Of a DNA stretch of 64,000 nucleotides, positions 24,369-35,635 are shown piece by piece. Positions within the stretch are counted from its first letter, which is position 1. Each line of letters begins with the position of its first letter. The notes below the pieces were generated by a model. The model saw nothing but the letters and a program-made list of their open reading frames with translations. It searched no databases and was not told the DNA's origin. The stretch is taken from positions 1,079,609,369 to 1,079,673,368 of the forward strand of contig CM062820.1 in assembly GCA_031772625.1 (NCBI GenBank), in the 5' to 3' direction. Both the position numbers and the translations under genes were made by a program. This stretch comes from Pinus tabuliformis. Lineage: Eukaryota; Streptophyta; Pinopsida; Pinales; Pinaceae.

Positions 24369-25495
24369 TGTAGAAATTTTGAATAATAAACACATATTCA
24401 ATGGAGATTATCCTGATCATGTACTATTGCAGAATACATACACAATACATAAGCTCCTCTACGTTGATCATCAATTTAGTAGCATCAATAACATTAAAGC
24501 ATCAAGAGCATGCACACATTAACACAATATGTAACCCTGGGAAAGCTTATAGCTAAAAACCCCACACTATCTGTATATTAATGATTGAGAACATGTAACA
24601 TTACAATAGTCAATACTTCTCACAACTATCCAGCACTATCTCCAACTGTTACACACAATACAGCTCAGATCTGATCTCCAAATCTATTCCACTGCTTGCC
24701 TGCCTCCACTGCTCAATACCTGCTCAAGAATGAATGAGAATGGATTAACCAAACTCATATTTACCTCCAAATAATCACTCACACTGGGAAAGACGTGAGT
24801 AGAGGCTATAATACTGGGCATATACTGGGCAATACTCATTGGCATACTCAATCCCTTGATTGTGCAAATCCTCATGCACAATTATAGTCACAACTGATAG
24901 CAATCTGATCCTCTAACACCTGTCCCCGCTGAACTAAACATGCACTGACATGCAACTGAGTTAACTGATGTATTCTATAGTTGCATTATGAGTTAATAAT
25001 TAGTTTAACAACTCATCATTAGTCTATTTGCATTTAGACTAATTACAACTAGTTTAACCAAGTCAAACTGAACACAACTCCATCAACTCCACAATCAACT
25101 CCACCAAACTCAACTGATTGAGTTCTAACTGAAGTCATGCATGCAACAACTCAACTAACCCACAAAGAAAGCGTACTTCCTTCTGACAGCTGCATGTGCC
25201 ACATCTGTAGCTCAAACTGAAGTGCTCCAAGAGAATAAGATCAAGTTTATAGTCCAAATATTATTATGAGACAATAATATTTGACTTTTCTATTTTTGAC
25301 AGCCAGTCTAAAAATAGACTTTGATCACTCCTGCTGTGATCACTCCTGCTGTGATCATCCCTGCTGTGGTCACTCCTGCTGTGATCATCCTTGCTGTGAT
25401 CCAAAAATAGAATTTGCGCCATAATTTGCTTGCGGGCCCACTTAGTGAAGGCTACTCTTTTCACTAAGCTCCATCATCTTGTTGCAATCTCAACA
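24369..25495 (-). repeat. Copia-B 3' LTR
   Basis: 1127 bases. It contains a 15-base minisatellite (unit gatcactcctgctgt, five copies with variants) at about 25323-25400; the other LTR has the same array. Confidence 0.92.
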
Positions 25496-25509
25496 CTCCC
25501 TCTCGATAA

Positions 25510-27067
25510 GATATGGATTATCAGCAACCCCTATCCTGCCTCAGTGGTATTTGAATTTGCTCCTGGTGAGAGCCTTCATCAGAATATCAGCATCCTGATC
25601 CTCCGTTGGAATGTATGGAAGCAACATGATCCTCCGCTGCACACAATCTCTGATATGATGGTACCTGATGTCAATATGATTAGATCTATCATGAAATACA
25701 GGATTAGCCGAGAGTTTAATTCAACTCTGGTTATCACAGTAAATCACAGTAGGATCCAAATGAGAATCGAACAAACCAACCAGGATCTTCCTCATCCATA
25801 TAGCCTCGCATGCAGCCAAACTTGCTGCCATATACTCGGCCTCTGCTGAACTGAGTGCCACGAATCTCTGCTTCCCGCTGTACCAAGAAACTGCTGTCGA
25901 TCCAATACTGAAGACCCCTCCTGATGTGCTCTTTCTATTCGTTGGGCTCCCTTCCCAATCTGCATCTATGAAGCCACATAGCTTCACCTCATCCTCATGT
26001 CTGTACCACAATCCATATCCCGATGTGCCTCTCAAGTAGCGCAATACATGCTTGCCCGGCTTCCAGAAGAGCTTGGTAGGCTTAACCATAGCTTGTGAAA
26101 GCTGGTTAACTGCATAGAATATATCGGGTCGTGTATTGACCAAATACATCAGCGAACCCACCAACTGTTGATAAACAGTGGCATCCACTTCTTCTCCCGA
26201 AGTGGCATCCTCCTTCCTCGAACCTCAAGGAAGAGGAGTATCAACAAGCTTGCAGCCATGCATGTTGAACTTCTCCAGTATCTCCTGAGCATACTTGCCC
26301 TGAGAAACAAACAGTCCACCACTACGCTGCCATATTTCCAATCCTAGGAAATAGTGAAGGAGGCCCAAGTCCTTCATATCAAACTCCTTAGCAAGATCAT
26401 CCTTGCATGAAAGTATCAACAGCTCATCACCCGTTAGAATCAAATCATCAACATACAGTACAATGATAAGAAAATTACCCTCCACCACAATCTGGTATAG
26501 GTTAGGATCTGCCTCGCTCTTGGAGAATCCAAGTCCTGTGAAATAGTTGTCTATCCATGTGTACCAAGCACGTGGTGCTTGCTTCAACCCATACAACGCT
26601 CTCTTGAGCCTACACACATGCGACTCGCTATTGAAGAACTCAAAGCCTTCGGGCTGCTCAATGTACACCTCCTCCTCAATGACTCCGTTGAGGAACGCAG
26701 TCTTCACATCCATCTGATGAATGTGCCATCCCATCTGCGCTGAGAGAGCAAGAATCGTCCGTATGGAAGAATACCTTGCGACAGGTGCAAAGGTCTCCTC
26801 ATAATCGATCCCCTGTATCTGTGAAAAGCCTCGGGCAACAAATCTTGCCTTGTACTTCTCCACACTCTCGTCAACTGCCTGCTTAACTTTGTAGACCCAT
26901 CTCAAACCCACCACTGATTTCCCTTCCAGTCTAGGAACAATCTCCCATGCACTGTTTCTGACAATAGAATCATACTCTTCCACCATGGCGTCTACCCATG
27001 CAGGATCCTCCACAGCTTCCTCGAAAGAGGATGGCTCAGTCACAACACACTTTCTCATAAGAGCCAT
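25510..27067 (-). pseudogene. Copia-B reverse transcriptase and RNase H
   Basis: The minus-strand run 27067-26225 (280 residues) carries RT: EYDSIVRNSAWEIVPR, GLRWVYKVKQAVDESVEKYK, DVKTAFLNGVIEEEVYIEQP, YGLKQAPRAWY and the catalytic YVDDLILTG. A short break at about 26200-26224 separates it from 26188-25721, which holds TRPDIFYAVNQLSQAMVKP, RNase H FIDADWEGSPTNRKSTSGG, SWYSGKQRFVALSSAEAEYM and YCDNQS. After a stop at about 25718, the terminal RNase H helix continues in the same region to about 25510, just before the purine tract. Few lesions are present compared with Copia-A, consistent with its younger LTRs. Confidence 0.9.
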
Positions 27068-27175
27068 GTATCCAGTGTACCAATCAGGTGACTGTCTCTA
27101 CCTGCGTTGGGTTGTAGGTGGTCCTACAACTTTCTCTACATCTTGAGCCAGTCGCTCAGCTTCTGTCAAGCGCTT

Positions 27176-28699
27176 TCACCCTCTGATGGTTGGCACTGCA
27201 TGAGTGGTCTCTTCCACTCCATGAACCTCGCCCTGTGGCTGATCCACGTCCTGAAGCTCATCCTTAGGAACTAATAGCTCCTCATCTGCATGCAAGTTTA
27301 GTTCCCTCTCAAGCGAACACTTCATGGCTTTCTCCTCCTGAAATTTTATATCCCGTCGGACAACAGTTTTACCACTGTTTGGCAAATACACACGATAGTT
27401 ATGGGGCGTATCAGTGTACCCCACAAATATCCCAACCTCTGCAGTCGGTTCCAACTTCTTCCTGGCATCCTTCGTCACATGCATGTAAACGTTAGCACAA
27501 AAAATCCTTAAATGAGAAAGATCAGGCTTCTTACCAGAATAAGCCTCCTCGGGTGTACTCATGCCAAGTATCCTATGAGGACAACGGTTCTGCACATAAA
27601 CTGCTGTATTGCATGCTTCTACCCACAAGTGAAGGGATAGGCCCTGATCATGCAACATCGCCCATGCAGCACCCACGATCGTTCTGTTCTTCTGCTCAGC
27701 AACCCCGTTCTGCTGTGGGTTATGGGGAGCTATGAGCTCTCTTCGAATCCCTTCTGCCTTGCAGAAATCCTTGAACTCGTCCAAGATGTATTCACCACCA
27801 TTATCGCTCCTAAGAGCCTTCACCTTCTTCCCCGACTCCTTCTCGACCAGTGCTTTGAATTCACAGAACTTTGAATATGTCTCGCTCTTTTTCTGCATGA
27901 AGAAGATCCAACACTTACGAGAGAAATCATCAACAAAAATCACATAATACCTATGTTTTGCTGTCGAAGCAACTGAGAAAGGTCCACACACGTCTGTGTG
28001 AATTTTCTCAAGGATCGTCGTGGTGCGACTATCCTTCTCGTGAAAGGTGGCTTTCACAAACTTCCCCAAAGTACACCCCTTGCACTGATCTAACTACGCA
28101 AGAGTGCCTTTAGGAAGCCCTGTAGTAATCTGTTGCAGTATCTTCAAGGCTTCATGGTGAAGGTGACCCAATCTCCTGTGCCCCAACTCGCCATCATCCC
28201 GGCTCATCAATCCTTCTGCCTTGCCTGCCATTGCTCCGCATCCATCTACATGCAACTGATAAAGGTTCCTCACTCAAACCCCTATCTTTCGGGTCTCACC
28301 AGTTGTCTTGCTACGCAGGAAAGCTTTTCCCTTGCTGAAAACAACATCATACCCCTTGTCTTCTAACATCGCCACAGAGATAAGATTCTTCTTCAATCCT
28401 GGAACATGCATGACTTCCTTCAATACGAAGGGTTTACCAGACTCCCTCTCAAATGAAATGGTACCGATACCGGTCGCACTGTATCTACCATCATCACCCA
28501 TCTCGATGTGCACTCCAAGATCTTTGTCCTCCAGATCAGAAAACAAATCTCTATCTCCCGTCATGTGAAAAGATGCACCACTATCCAAGAACCACACCGA
28601 TCCCATCACACTTGAAACGAAGCATGCGATCAATAAAAAATCAAGCTCAAACTGCGAGGCTAGAGCCTCTCCTGTTGCAGATCCAGCAGCCTGCTTTTT
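27176..28699 (-). pseudogene. Copia-B protease and integrase
   Basis: Protease (SVWFLDSGASFHMTG, DSG catalytic motif) is open within 29065-28274 and ends at a stop after TTGETRKIGV. The HHCC region follows (HRRLGHLHHEALKILQQ ... CKGCTLGKF), interrupted by a stop near 28096. The integrase core is open from 28069 to 27176 (297 residues): KIHTDVCGPF, ALRSDNGGEYI, PHNPQQNGVAEQKNRTI give the D, D, E positions, followed by IFVGYTDTPHNYRVYLP and an acidic C-terminal tail. Between this stop and RT at 27067 the frame is broken again. Confidence 0.9.
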
Positions 28700-29414
28700 C
28701 TTCTTCTTCTGCGGACAATTAGTGGCATCGTGTCCATGCTGGTGACAGTGAGAACACTTCACCTTGGACATGTCCTGCTTCTTGCCTTTCACACCAGACT
28801 GAGAAGCTTTCTTGCTCTTCCCTTTCTTTGCTTTGGAAACCAAAGTGCAATTTTCTTCATCAGCTCCCTTTGACGAAGATCCATCCCTGGTACTCCACCT
28901 GATCTCCTCCTGCAGAAGATCTGACCACAGTCTTTCCCATCCTGGCAATTTCTTCCGACCATTGACAGAGTCCTGATAGGAATGCCAACTCTTCGAAAGA
29001 CCAAGGAGAGCCAAGCTCATCTCGAAACTGAGTGAACTTCCTGAGATACTTGGGCATACTGTCACCCTTCTCGCATTTGATGTTTCTGAGTTTATCTTTG
29101 AGCACCAGCTTCCTCTGATCGCTCTTGCTTTGGAATAGATCTTTTAAAGCCTTCCACATCAGATATGGAGAAGTCTTTCCATGCAGGCTAGACACAATGT
29201 GATCCTTCACACCCTCCAACAGAATCCTTCGACATTTTGTGGTCTTCTTTTGCCAAGCATCAGCTTGAGTAGCATCAATAGGCTTTGGGACATCCGTCTC
29301 TATGAACTCCTTCAGCCCGTTATCATCCAATACTGACTCCATCCTGTCCTTCCATGCAATATAGTTTGAGCTGCCCTCAAGAGCATACTCCAATCGCAAT
29401 CCGTTGAAAGACAT
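28700..29414 (-). pseudogene. Copia-B gag
   Basis: Starts at an ATG (29414) reading MSFNGLRLEYALEGSSNYIA, a UBN2-type Copia gag opening. It is open through LRKFTQFRDELGSP and then shifts frame near 29000-29040; the continuation (SLALLGLSKSWHSYQDSVNG) is in the neighbouring frame. The zinc knuckle CSHCHQHGHDATNC (CX2CX4HX4C) lies at about 28720-28760, followed by a lysine run. The shift probably came with a small deletion, since residues expected between the two blocks are missing. Confidence 0.88.
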
Positions 29415-29660
29415 TGTTGCGTTGCCACCAAGAAAACACTGCTACAATTTCAAATTCCACCAGCTTTAAACTCAACCGCCTCGGATCTAAGATTTGTGAG
29501 AACACAATATTTCTCGTACAGAGATTGACTGTATAAGCATTCACCAGATATCTCACCTTCTAAAGGAAGGATGAATCCAGAGGCTACCTGGCCCGATTAC
29601 AGACTATGCCTGAAGAAATAGAATGTAAACACTTCTTGAATAGTAGATCTGATGATCAAC

Positions 29661-29673
29661 AACTCTGATACCA
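29661..29673 (-). other. Copia-B primer-binding site (initiator Met tRNA)
   Basis: Minus-strand TGGTATCAGAGTT directly abuts the 5' LTR end (...TTTCTACA). It is the standard plant Copia primer sequence. Confidence 0.9.
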
Positions 29674-30808
29674 TGTAGAAATTTTGAATAATAAACACAT
29701 ATTCAATGGAGATTATCCTAATCATGTACTATTGCGGAATACATACACAATACATAAGCTCCTCTACGTTGATCATCAATTTAGCAGCATCAATAACAAT
29801 AAAACATCAAGAGCATGCACACATTAACACAGTATGTAAGCCGGGGAAAGCTTATAGCTGAAAACCCCACACTATCTGTATATTAATGATTGAGAACATG
29901 TAACATTACAATAGTCAATACTTCTCACAAGCATCCAGCACTATCTCCACCTGTTACACACAATACAGCTCAAATATGATCTCCAAATCTATTCCACTGC
30001 TTGCCTGCCTCCACTACTCAATACCTGCTCAAGAATGAATGAGAATGGATTAACCAAACTCGTATTTACCTCCAAATAATCACTCACACTGGGAAAGACG
30101 TGAGCAGAGGCTATAATACTGGGCATATACTGGGCAATACTCATTGGCATACTCAATCCCTTGATTGTGCAAATCCTCATGCACAACTATAGTCACAACT
30201 GATAGCAATCTGATCCTCTAACACCTATCCCTGCTGAACTGAACATGCACTAACATGCAACTGAGTTAACTGATGAATTCTATAGTTGCATTATGAGTTA
30301 ACAATTAGTTTAAAAACTCATCATTAGTCTATTTGCAGTTAGACTAATTACAACTAGTTTAACCAAGTCAAACTGAACACAACTCCATCAACTCCACAAT
30401 CAACTCCACCAAACTCAACTAATTGAGTTCTAACTGAAGTCATACATGCAACAACTCAACTGACCCACAAAGAAAGCATACTTCCTTCTGACAGCTGCAT
30501 GTGCCACATCTGTAGCTCAAACTGAAGTGCTCCAAGAGAATAAGATCAAGTTTATAGTCCAAATATTATTATGAGACAATAATATTTGACTTTTCTATTT
30601 TTGACAGCCAGTCTAAAAATAGACTTTGTCACTTTGATCACTCCTGCTATGATCACTCCTGCTGTGATCATCCCTGCTGTGGTCACTCCTACTATGATCA
30701 TCCTTGCTGTGATCCAAAAATATAACTTGCGCCATAATTTGCCTGCGGGCCCACTTAGTGAAGGCGACTCTTTTCACTAAGCTCCATCATCTTGTTGCAA
30801 TCTCAACA
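29674..30808 (-). repeat. Copia-B 5' LTR
   Basis: 1135 bases, same termini as the 3' LTR. It includes the 15-base minisatellite at about 30636-30715 with different point variants from the 3' copy. Confidence 0.92.
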
Positions 30809-30813
30809 CCTCA

Positions 30814-31858
30814 TCTCACATCTCATTCTTTCTTTATTCCTACCAATCTTCTTGACTACGCGCCCGCTAGCTACCTGACAGAGATCACACCATAGCGTGG
30901 GCCTTGCACTTGGCCCTACATGAGCCTCTGGCCTCAAAGGCATTGGTCCTCCTACTGCAACATAATTCGTGAAGACTGGGAAGTGATCTTTGTCACTCGC
31001 TTGAATTTTGCATTAGGCACCAAACTTCTTCATGCACCTCTGACCGAACTATTTTATTGTTCTTCAAACTCTAAAATTCTAGGAAAAGATTATGCAACTT
31101 CGCGTGAATCTGTTGAACTCCCAAATTAGCATCTTGCATCAGTGTTTCATGCAATCTCATCACAATTTCCAAAGCTTCCGCCTGAGTCTGAATATTTTAC
31201 TGGGATAATGCAACCCTTAGATGAGGTAGGAGTGAAGCCACAAACTATTCACAGATTCATGTTAGCTTTGTGGATCATGCACTTCAATCTATGATCCAGA
31301 TCCCAAGGTGTATCGCTAGGTTTCGTCATGATCTCCTTGAATCCCAAAATTGGTTATGCTTCAGACTTAGGTCTAATGAATTCCTTATTCAGCACAGTTT
31401 GAATATCTATCTACGCAGCCGTTGGGTTATCAGTGTGGTACTTAATGTACCACGTTAGTGCATGTTCCTGCAAATCACTAACCAATTTTGCTTTCTTCAT
31501 ATGATCATCTGTAATACCCTAAGCTTCCCATATAGCCTTCGCGACGAACCAAAATTGGTCCAGATCCTCATTTCCCAAGCCCTTGAACATAGGTAGCTTC
31601 ACTGAGTTCGCCATACAACGGTGCCAGAGGCGGTTGTGGTGTAGGCGAAGGTGTATAAGGTGTAGATGAAGATGGAGGTGGTTTGGGTGGATGGGGTATT
31701 CATGGGAACACTTGTCTTATCAACTGAACAACGCTCTGCGGAGAAGCCTGTGCTTCTTCCTCGTCGTCAGTCTGAGGAGGTCCAATTAGCAGGCTATATT
31801 CAGGGCTTGTTTTCCTTCTGTCCTTGAAAATATTTCCACTTCGTGTAGCTCCAAACAT
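30814..31858 (-). pseudogene. Gypsy-G gag (and start of protease region)
   Basis: A minus-strand ATG at 31858 reads MFGATRSGNIFKDRRKTSPE, then an acidic patch (QTDDEEEAQA) and a proline-rich linker. In another frame from 31614 comes MANSVKLPMFKGLGNEDLDQ, followed by a capsid-like helical stretch (EHALTWYIKYHTDNPTA, LNKEFIRPKSEA). Several stops and a frameshift are present. The part closest to Copia-B reads into the protease frame (CDLCQVASGRVVKKIG, then RMRCEM). I could not find the full set of gag zinc knuckles, so part of gag seems deleted. Gag would form the virus-like particle. Confidence 0.65.
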
Positions 31859-31932
31859 CAAGGTAAATACATAACCCACTTTTCACACAAGAGCATCTTA
31901 ATCCATGTATTTAAAGACCTTAAATACTTACC

Positions 31933-32382
31933 TCACGATTCGTTGAAGAAGTGCCATTCTGCTTCGTTGTAACCGACCAAGGTATCGATCACAAACTCTG
32001 TCAAAAATCCTCCTATGATACAATCGAGCCAATGATCGAAAGCACGTGCGATCTTATCTTCAAAGACTTCCAATCTCCACACTAACTCCGGGGTCCAGAC
32101 TATCAGACCGTCAAGCCTCCACCTTCCTTGGCCGTCTACCAATTTCGAGATCCACTCGTATAATTCAACTAGGAAGGAACATAAGAAGATTTCGTGTATC
32201 TCTATGTATATATATCTGTCCAACCATTGTTCTTTCATCAATCGCAGATTCTGGTTCCCTTCCGCCACGAATTCATGGATCTTTCTATCCAACCAGTCTT
32301 CAATCTCTTTCATAGTTGGATTCCAGTGATGCAACATCGCACATATCTTTATGCAAATATTGGTCCCAACAATGGAACCATT
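31933..32382 (-). pseudogene. Open frame in the Gypsy-G 5' leader
   Basis: A minus-strand frame that opens within the LTR (near 32427) stays open to 31933. It is rich in tryptophan and aromatic residues (LMKEQWLDRYIYIEIHEIFL, LVWRLEVFEDKIARAFDHWL), which looks protein-like rather than random. It ends just upstream of the gag ATG at 31858. It could be an upstream reading frame or the former N-terminus of gag. No recognised domain. Confidence 0.4.
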
Positions 32383-33382
32383 TTTTGGCTTGATGGGCCA
32401 TGACACAGGTTCAATGTTATTTAGCAAATAAAATCCCTACACTACTGGCCCTTTTGGCTTCAATCTGTGGAGCACGAACTGAAGTCTCACCCGGAGCAGT
32501 ATGGGGGGATGCAAGAACCAAGTTTTTACACCATGAGATGGTACCGATGTCATTTTATACCCTAACCATTCCTTCATGTAGATCGATAAGCATTTTAGGG
32601 CTTATCGATATACTTCTCTTAGACTTTCTCTAGACCTTCGTGACGGTCCACGACTGTCCTTCACGTATCTTAAATATGAGATTCAGACACTTACATGCCT
32701 CTGTAATTACTCTTACCGCTATATTTACCCATATTAGCTTAAGTATTGGATAACTTTAATGTGCATTACAATTATCTTCGTGTAAACAAATATTCTTACT
32801 TGCATTCATATAACAGAGTAAAACATATAGATTCGCGCATCAATACATCATTAAATCATAAACCTAGTATTCAACATAAAATAATCGCATGCATTCATAA
32901 CGGAAGTAAAATAGCTCGTACACAGATAATTCCAAAATAATTCTCTTTATTGATATTCAGATCTTCTTTACAAACTCTAACTGCCCTGCGCACAAAGCTG
33001 CAGGGGTTTGCGCACTCAGCTGCAGACTTCTACCCTAGGCCTCTACGCACACAGCTGTAGAGCCTCTTTCCTACGCTAAGAATCTTTGCTCTTAGCTCTC
33101 ACAGACCCATTACATAATTGACTCATTAAAAACATGCCTTAGAATCTTCTAAGACTCCCCTTTTCATACAATCCCATGGTCCACGGACCATGGGTAGATC
33201 TCCTAAAGCCGACATAACTTACATAAAAGAAGGGTGAAATCCCTTTATGACTCTTTACATCTTCACACTCCGTGACCACAAAATGCGGAGACTTTACATT
33301 CTTTATAAAAAAACTTGGGCTTTTAACCCCAAAACTTGGGCTTTTAAACCCAAAATTGACTCTAGGGGACCCGTTCCCAACA
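32383..33382 (-). repeat. Gypsy-G 5' LTR
   Basis: 1000 bases, partner of 14641-15640. On the minus strand it is followed by TGGTTCCATTG at about 32380-32370, a possible primer site that I cannot assign to a tRNA. The palindromes recur at about 32581-32608 and 33173-33194 with changed centres. Confidence 0.85.
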
Positions 33383-34479
33383 TTAGCAAACACATAGATC
33401 CATAAGTTAAATCATAACCATACAGACACCTGAAGTGAAACATACACCATGATCATACAAATATCTTAGAAATTTCCTGAGATATAGCTATTCCATGCAC
33501 ACAACACATGAATTTCACTCCTAATGAGGTAACCTTCCATTATGGTTATGGAAATGAGTTGCCAAAACTTCTAAATATATAAATATAGCAAAAAATACTG
33601 AAATCACGTATCAATCCTAAGTGATATACAATTTGAAATTTAGGAATGGTGTTCCTCTAAGGTGGATGTTACAGATCACAAACCCCACCCCCTTAAAGGA
33701 ACACCATCCTCGGTGTTTTGAAAAAAAGAGGATATCAGCAAAAATGAAGCTCTATATTTACATCTTTGTACCTCAATGGAATTTCCCATGCCTTGAATGG
33801 TCATTTCCAACCATGCTATTCACTGTGGTTAGGGATCCTCCACGGAAAAAAATCAACTCACTACTTCTGCGAACACATCAAATGTATTTTTGATCCCACT
33901 GAGTATGTGCATGACCCCTTTGAAACCAATTTTCTTCAGTTTCCTCTTCCTTGCAGCCACACACCTTTGAAGTTCATGCATCCCCTTCTCTACTTCCCTA
34001 GTTCCTCAAGAAATATAGCCCTTGACAAGGCTTCCTCACATAGGGAGAGTCTACATGTCCAAGGTATCTCGCTACCTTGCTTTAACACAATCATAGTAGT
34101 CATGGAATCTAACATGGAAATCCATGCATATAATAGGTTTCCAACATCATTACAATGGCCTAGTCCTTTATGTCTTCAACTCCATTATATTAATGTTGTG
34201 CACTCTAACATTATCATGTTGATTCCCTTTTCTTTCGTAGTCACCAACATATATTTTTGCTAGACAATTCAGGAGTTCATCTACATCAAAAGAACATGAG
34301 TCTTATGAGACTCATCATGAAATTTTTTAATGAAAATCAAGCTGCACTTTCATTAGTATATTCTTTATTATTTTTAATCATAAAATTTTACATTGAATCA
34401 ATAAAAAAATTAATAGAGAAATTATTTAAATCAGTATCTGATACTTATCTCTATGCAATATTTAGCCAATTACTTCTTT

Positions 34480-34848
34480 GAGTCCAACTCATCGAGTTGT
34501 TTCACCACTAGGGGAAGCACTCAGTGGCATATATATTGCTCCATGCAAGTTTTTTGTACAACTCCATCCTTAAGTCCAATTCAATGAGTAGTTTCACCAC
34601 CATGGGAAGCAACCAATGGAAGATGTACTACTCCATGTAGTATTTTAATACAAATCCATCCTTAAGTCCAACTCACTGAGTAGTTTCACCACCATGGGAA
34701 GCACTCAGCAACAGGTATACCACTCCACACAATCTTTTTGTATAGCTCCATTCTTAAGTCCAACTCATTGAGTAGTTTCACCACCAGAGGAAGCAATTAG
34801 TGAGAGATATACTGCTCCACACAATATTTTAGTATAGGTCCCAATAAG
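34480..34848. repeat. Tandem repeat, about 92 bases, four copies
   Basis: Units start at 34481, 34572, 34664 and 34755 with the word agtccaactca or close variants, each followed by gagtagtttcaccac and later a ctccat/ctccac word. Copies are diverged by substitutions. It lies within the H interior. Confidence 0.85.
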
Positions 34849-35620
34849 CACCCCCCCTCTCACTCACCTCCCAGTGAGTGTGGGCACTACCATCAAGGTA
34901 TTCTTTTATTGACATGAATATTATTTATAACCACACCTCCATTATCATCACACCTCTAATAAGGTAGGTGTTATTGTTTGGAAAATATATAAGTGGCTAG
35001 ATAGAACTTTGGTGGTGGAAATAATTGAACTAGATGTGTCGAGTGGCTTCTTACCCCAAATTTAGCACTCAATGGCATGTGTGCTTCATGGTTTGACCAA
35101 GGATTCTAGTTACCTATTAGTATACTCGTTGATACAATTTTAAACATTTCCTTGTCATAAACATAATATAAACACGGTCACATAGATGTCATAAGCACAT
35201 GAGAATAATAATACTTAACAAAAAGAGTTCATTATTTGAAACTTTCTTGATGGATCCCTTACATGATAGGGGATCTTACTGGATAACCTCATCATGTTAT
35301 CCCAAACATGCCATTCACATAATCATCATATTTTAAAGAACAATAATTAATCATCATTAAGCTGGGATGATTCTCAATAAATGAATTGTTAAATGGAATG
35401 GCATATACAATAATTTCATCATTAGTGTATTCATGAAATATAGAAAATACATATGCTAGACAATATTAGGGTTAGGAAAATACATACATATATAACAAAC
35501 ATCTTATCAGAATAATTTTTAATCATCAGTATGCAAGCCTTTTGAGGTCGAATGTTGAACCATGATTTAAGCTCCAATTCCATATGTTCTTGAGCTCTTC
35601 CAGTCCAAGTATTGAACCAT

Positions 35621-35633
35621 GCTTTGATATCAA
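35621..35633 (-). other. Putative H primer-binding site
   Basis: Minus-strand TTGATATCAAAGC, two bases from the LTR end (...ATTACA). It differs from TTGGTATCAGAGC at two positions, so it is probably a decayed initiator-Met site. Confidence 0.55.
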
Positions 35634-35635
35634 TT

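Larger units (their letters stand above)
24369..30808 (-). mobile_element. Copia-B: Ty1/Copia element inserted in Gypsy-G gag-protease
   Basis: LTRs 24369-25495 and 29674-30808 (plus-strand tgtagaaattttg...tctcaaca) are close to identical apart from scattered substitutions and a few small indels. The flanks are exact five-base duplications CCTCA at 24364-24368 and 30809-30813. On the minus strand an initiator-Met primer site (TGGTATCAGAG) adjoins the 5' LTR at 29661-29673, and a purine tract (GAGAGGGAG) precedes the 3' LTR at 25496-25504. Coding order on the minus strand is gag, protease, integrase, RT, RNase H. Frameshifts and stops indicate it is now inactive, but it is younger than Gypsy-G. 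Confidence 0.94.
14641..33382 (-). mobile_element. Gypsy-G: large Ty3/Gypsy element with extra 3' coding-like region
   Basis: LTRs of 1000 bases each (14641-15640 and 32383-33382), in plus-strand reading tgttggcttgat...gttcccaaca. On the minus strand the order is leader, gag, protease, a second gag-like domain, RT-RNase H, integrase, then about 4 kb of additional coding-like sequence, and a purine tract (GTTGGGGGTC) at the 3' LTR. Integrase after RT marks it as Gypsy. Removing Copia-B leaves about 12.3 kb. The LTRs differ far more than those of Copia-B, as expected for the older host. All domains carry stops. Confidence 0.88.
33383..35635 (-). other. H internal region, right part; no gene seen
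   Basis: AT-rich sequence with no recognised protein domain on either strand. It contains the 92-base tandem repeat at 34480-34848 and ends at the putative H primer site (35621-35633). Confidence 0.5.

Noticed and set aside
25264..25464. Minus-strand frame with a DHSR repeat
   Set aside because: Translation of the 15-base LTR minisatellite inside a non-coding LTR.
33621..34263. Plus-strand frames in the H interior
   Set aside because: No domain and low-complexity AT-rich composition; overlapping frames suggest chance.
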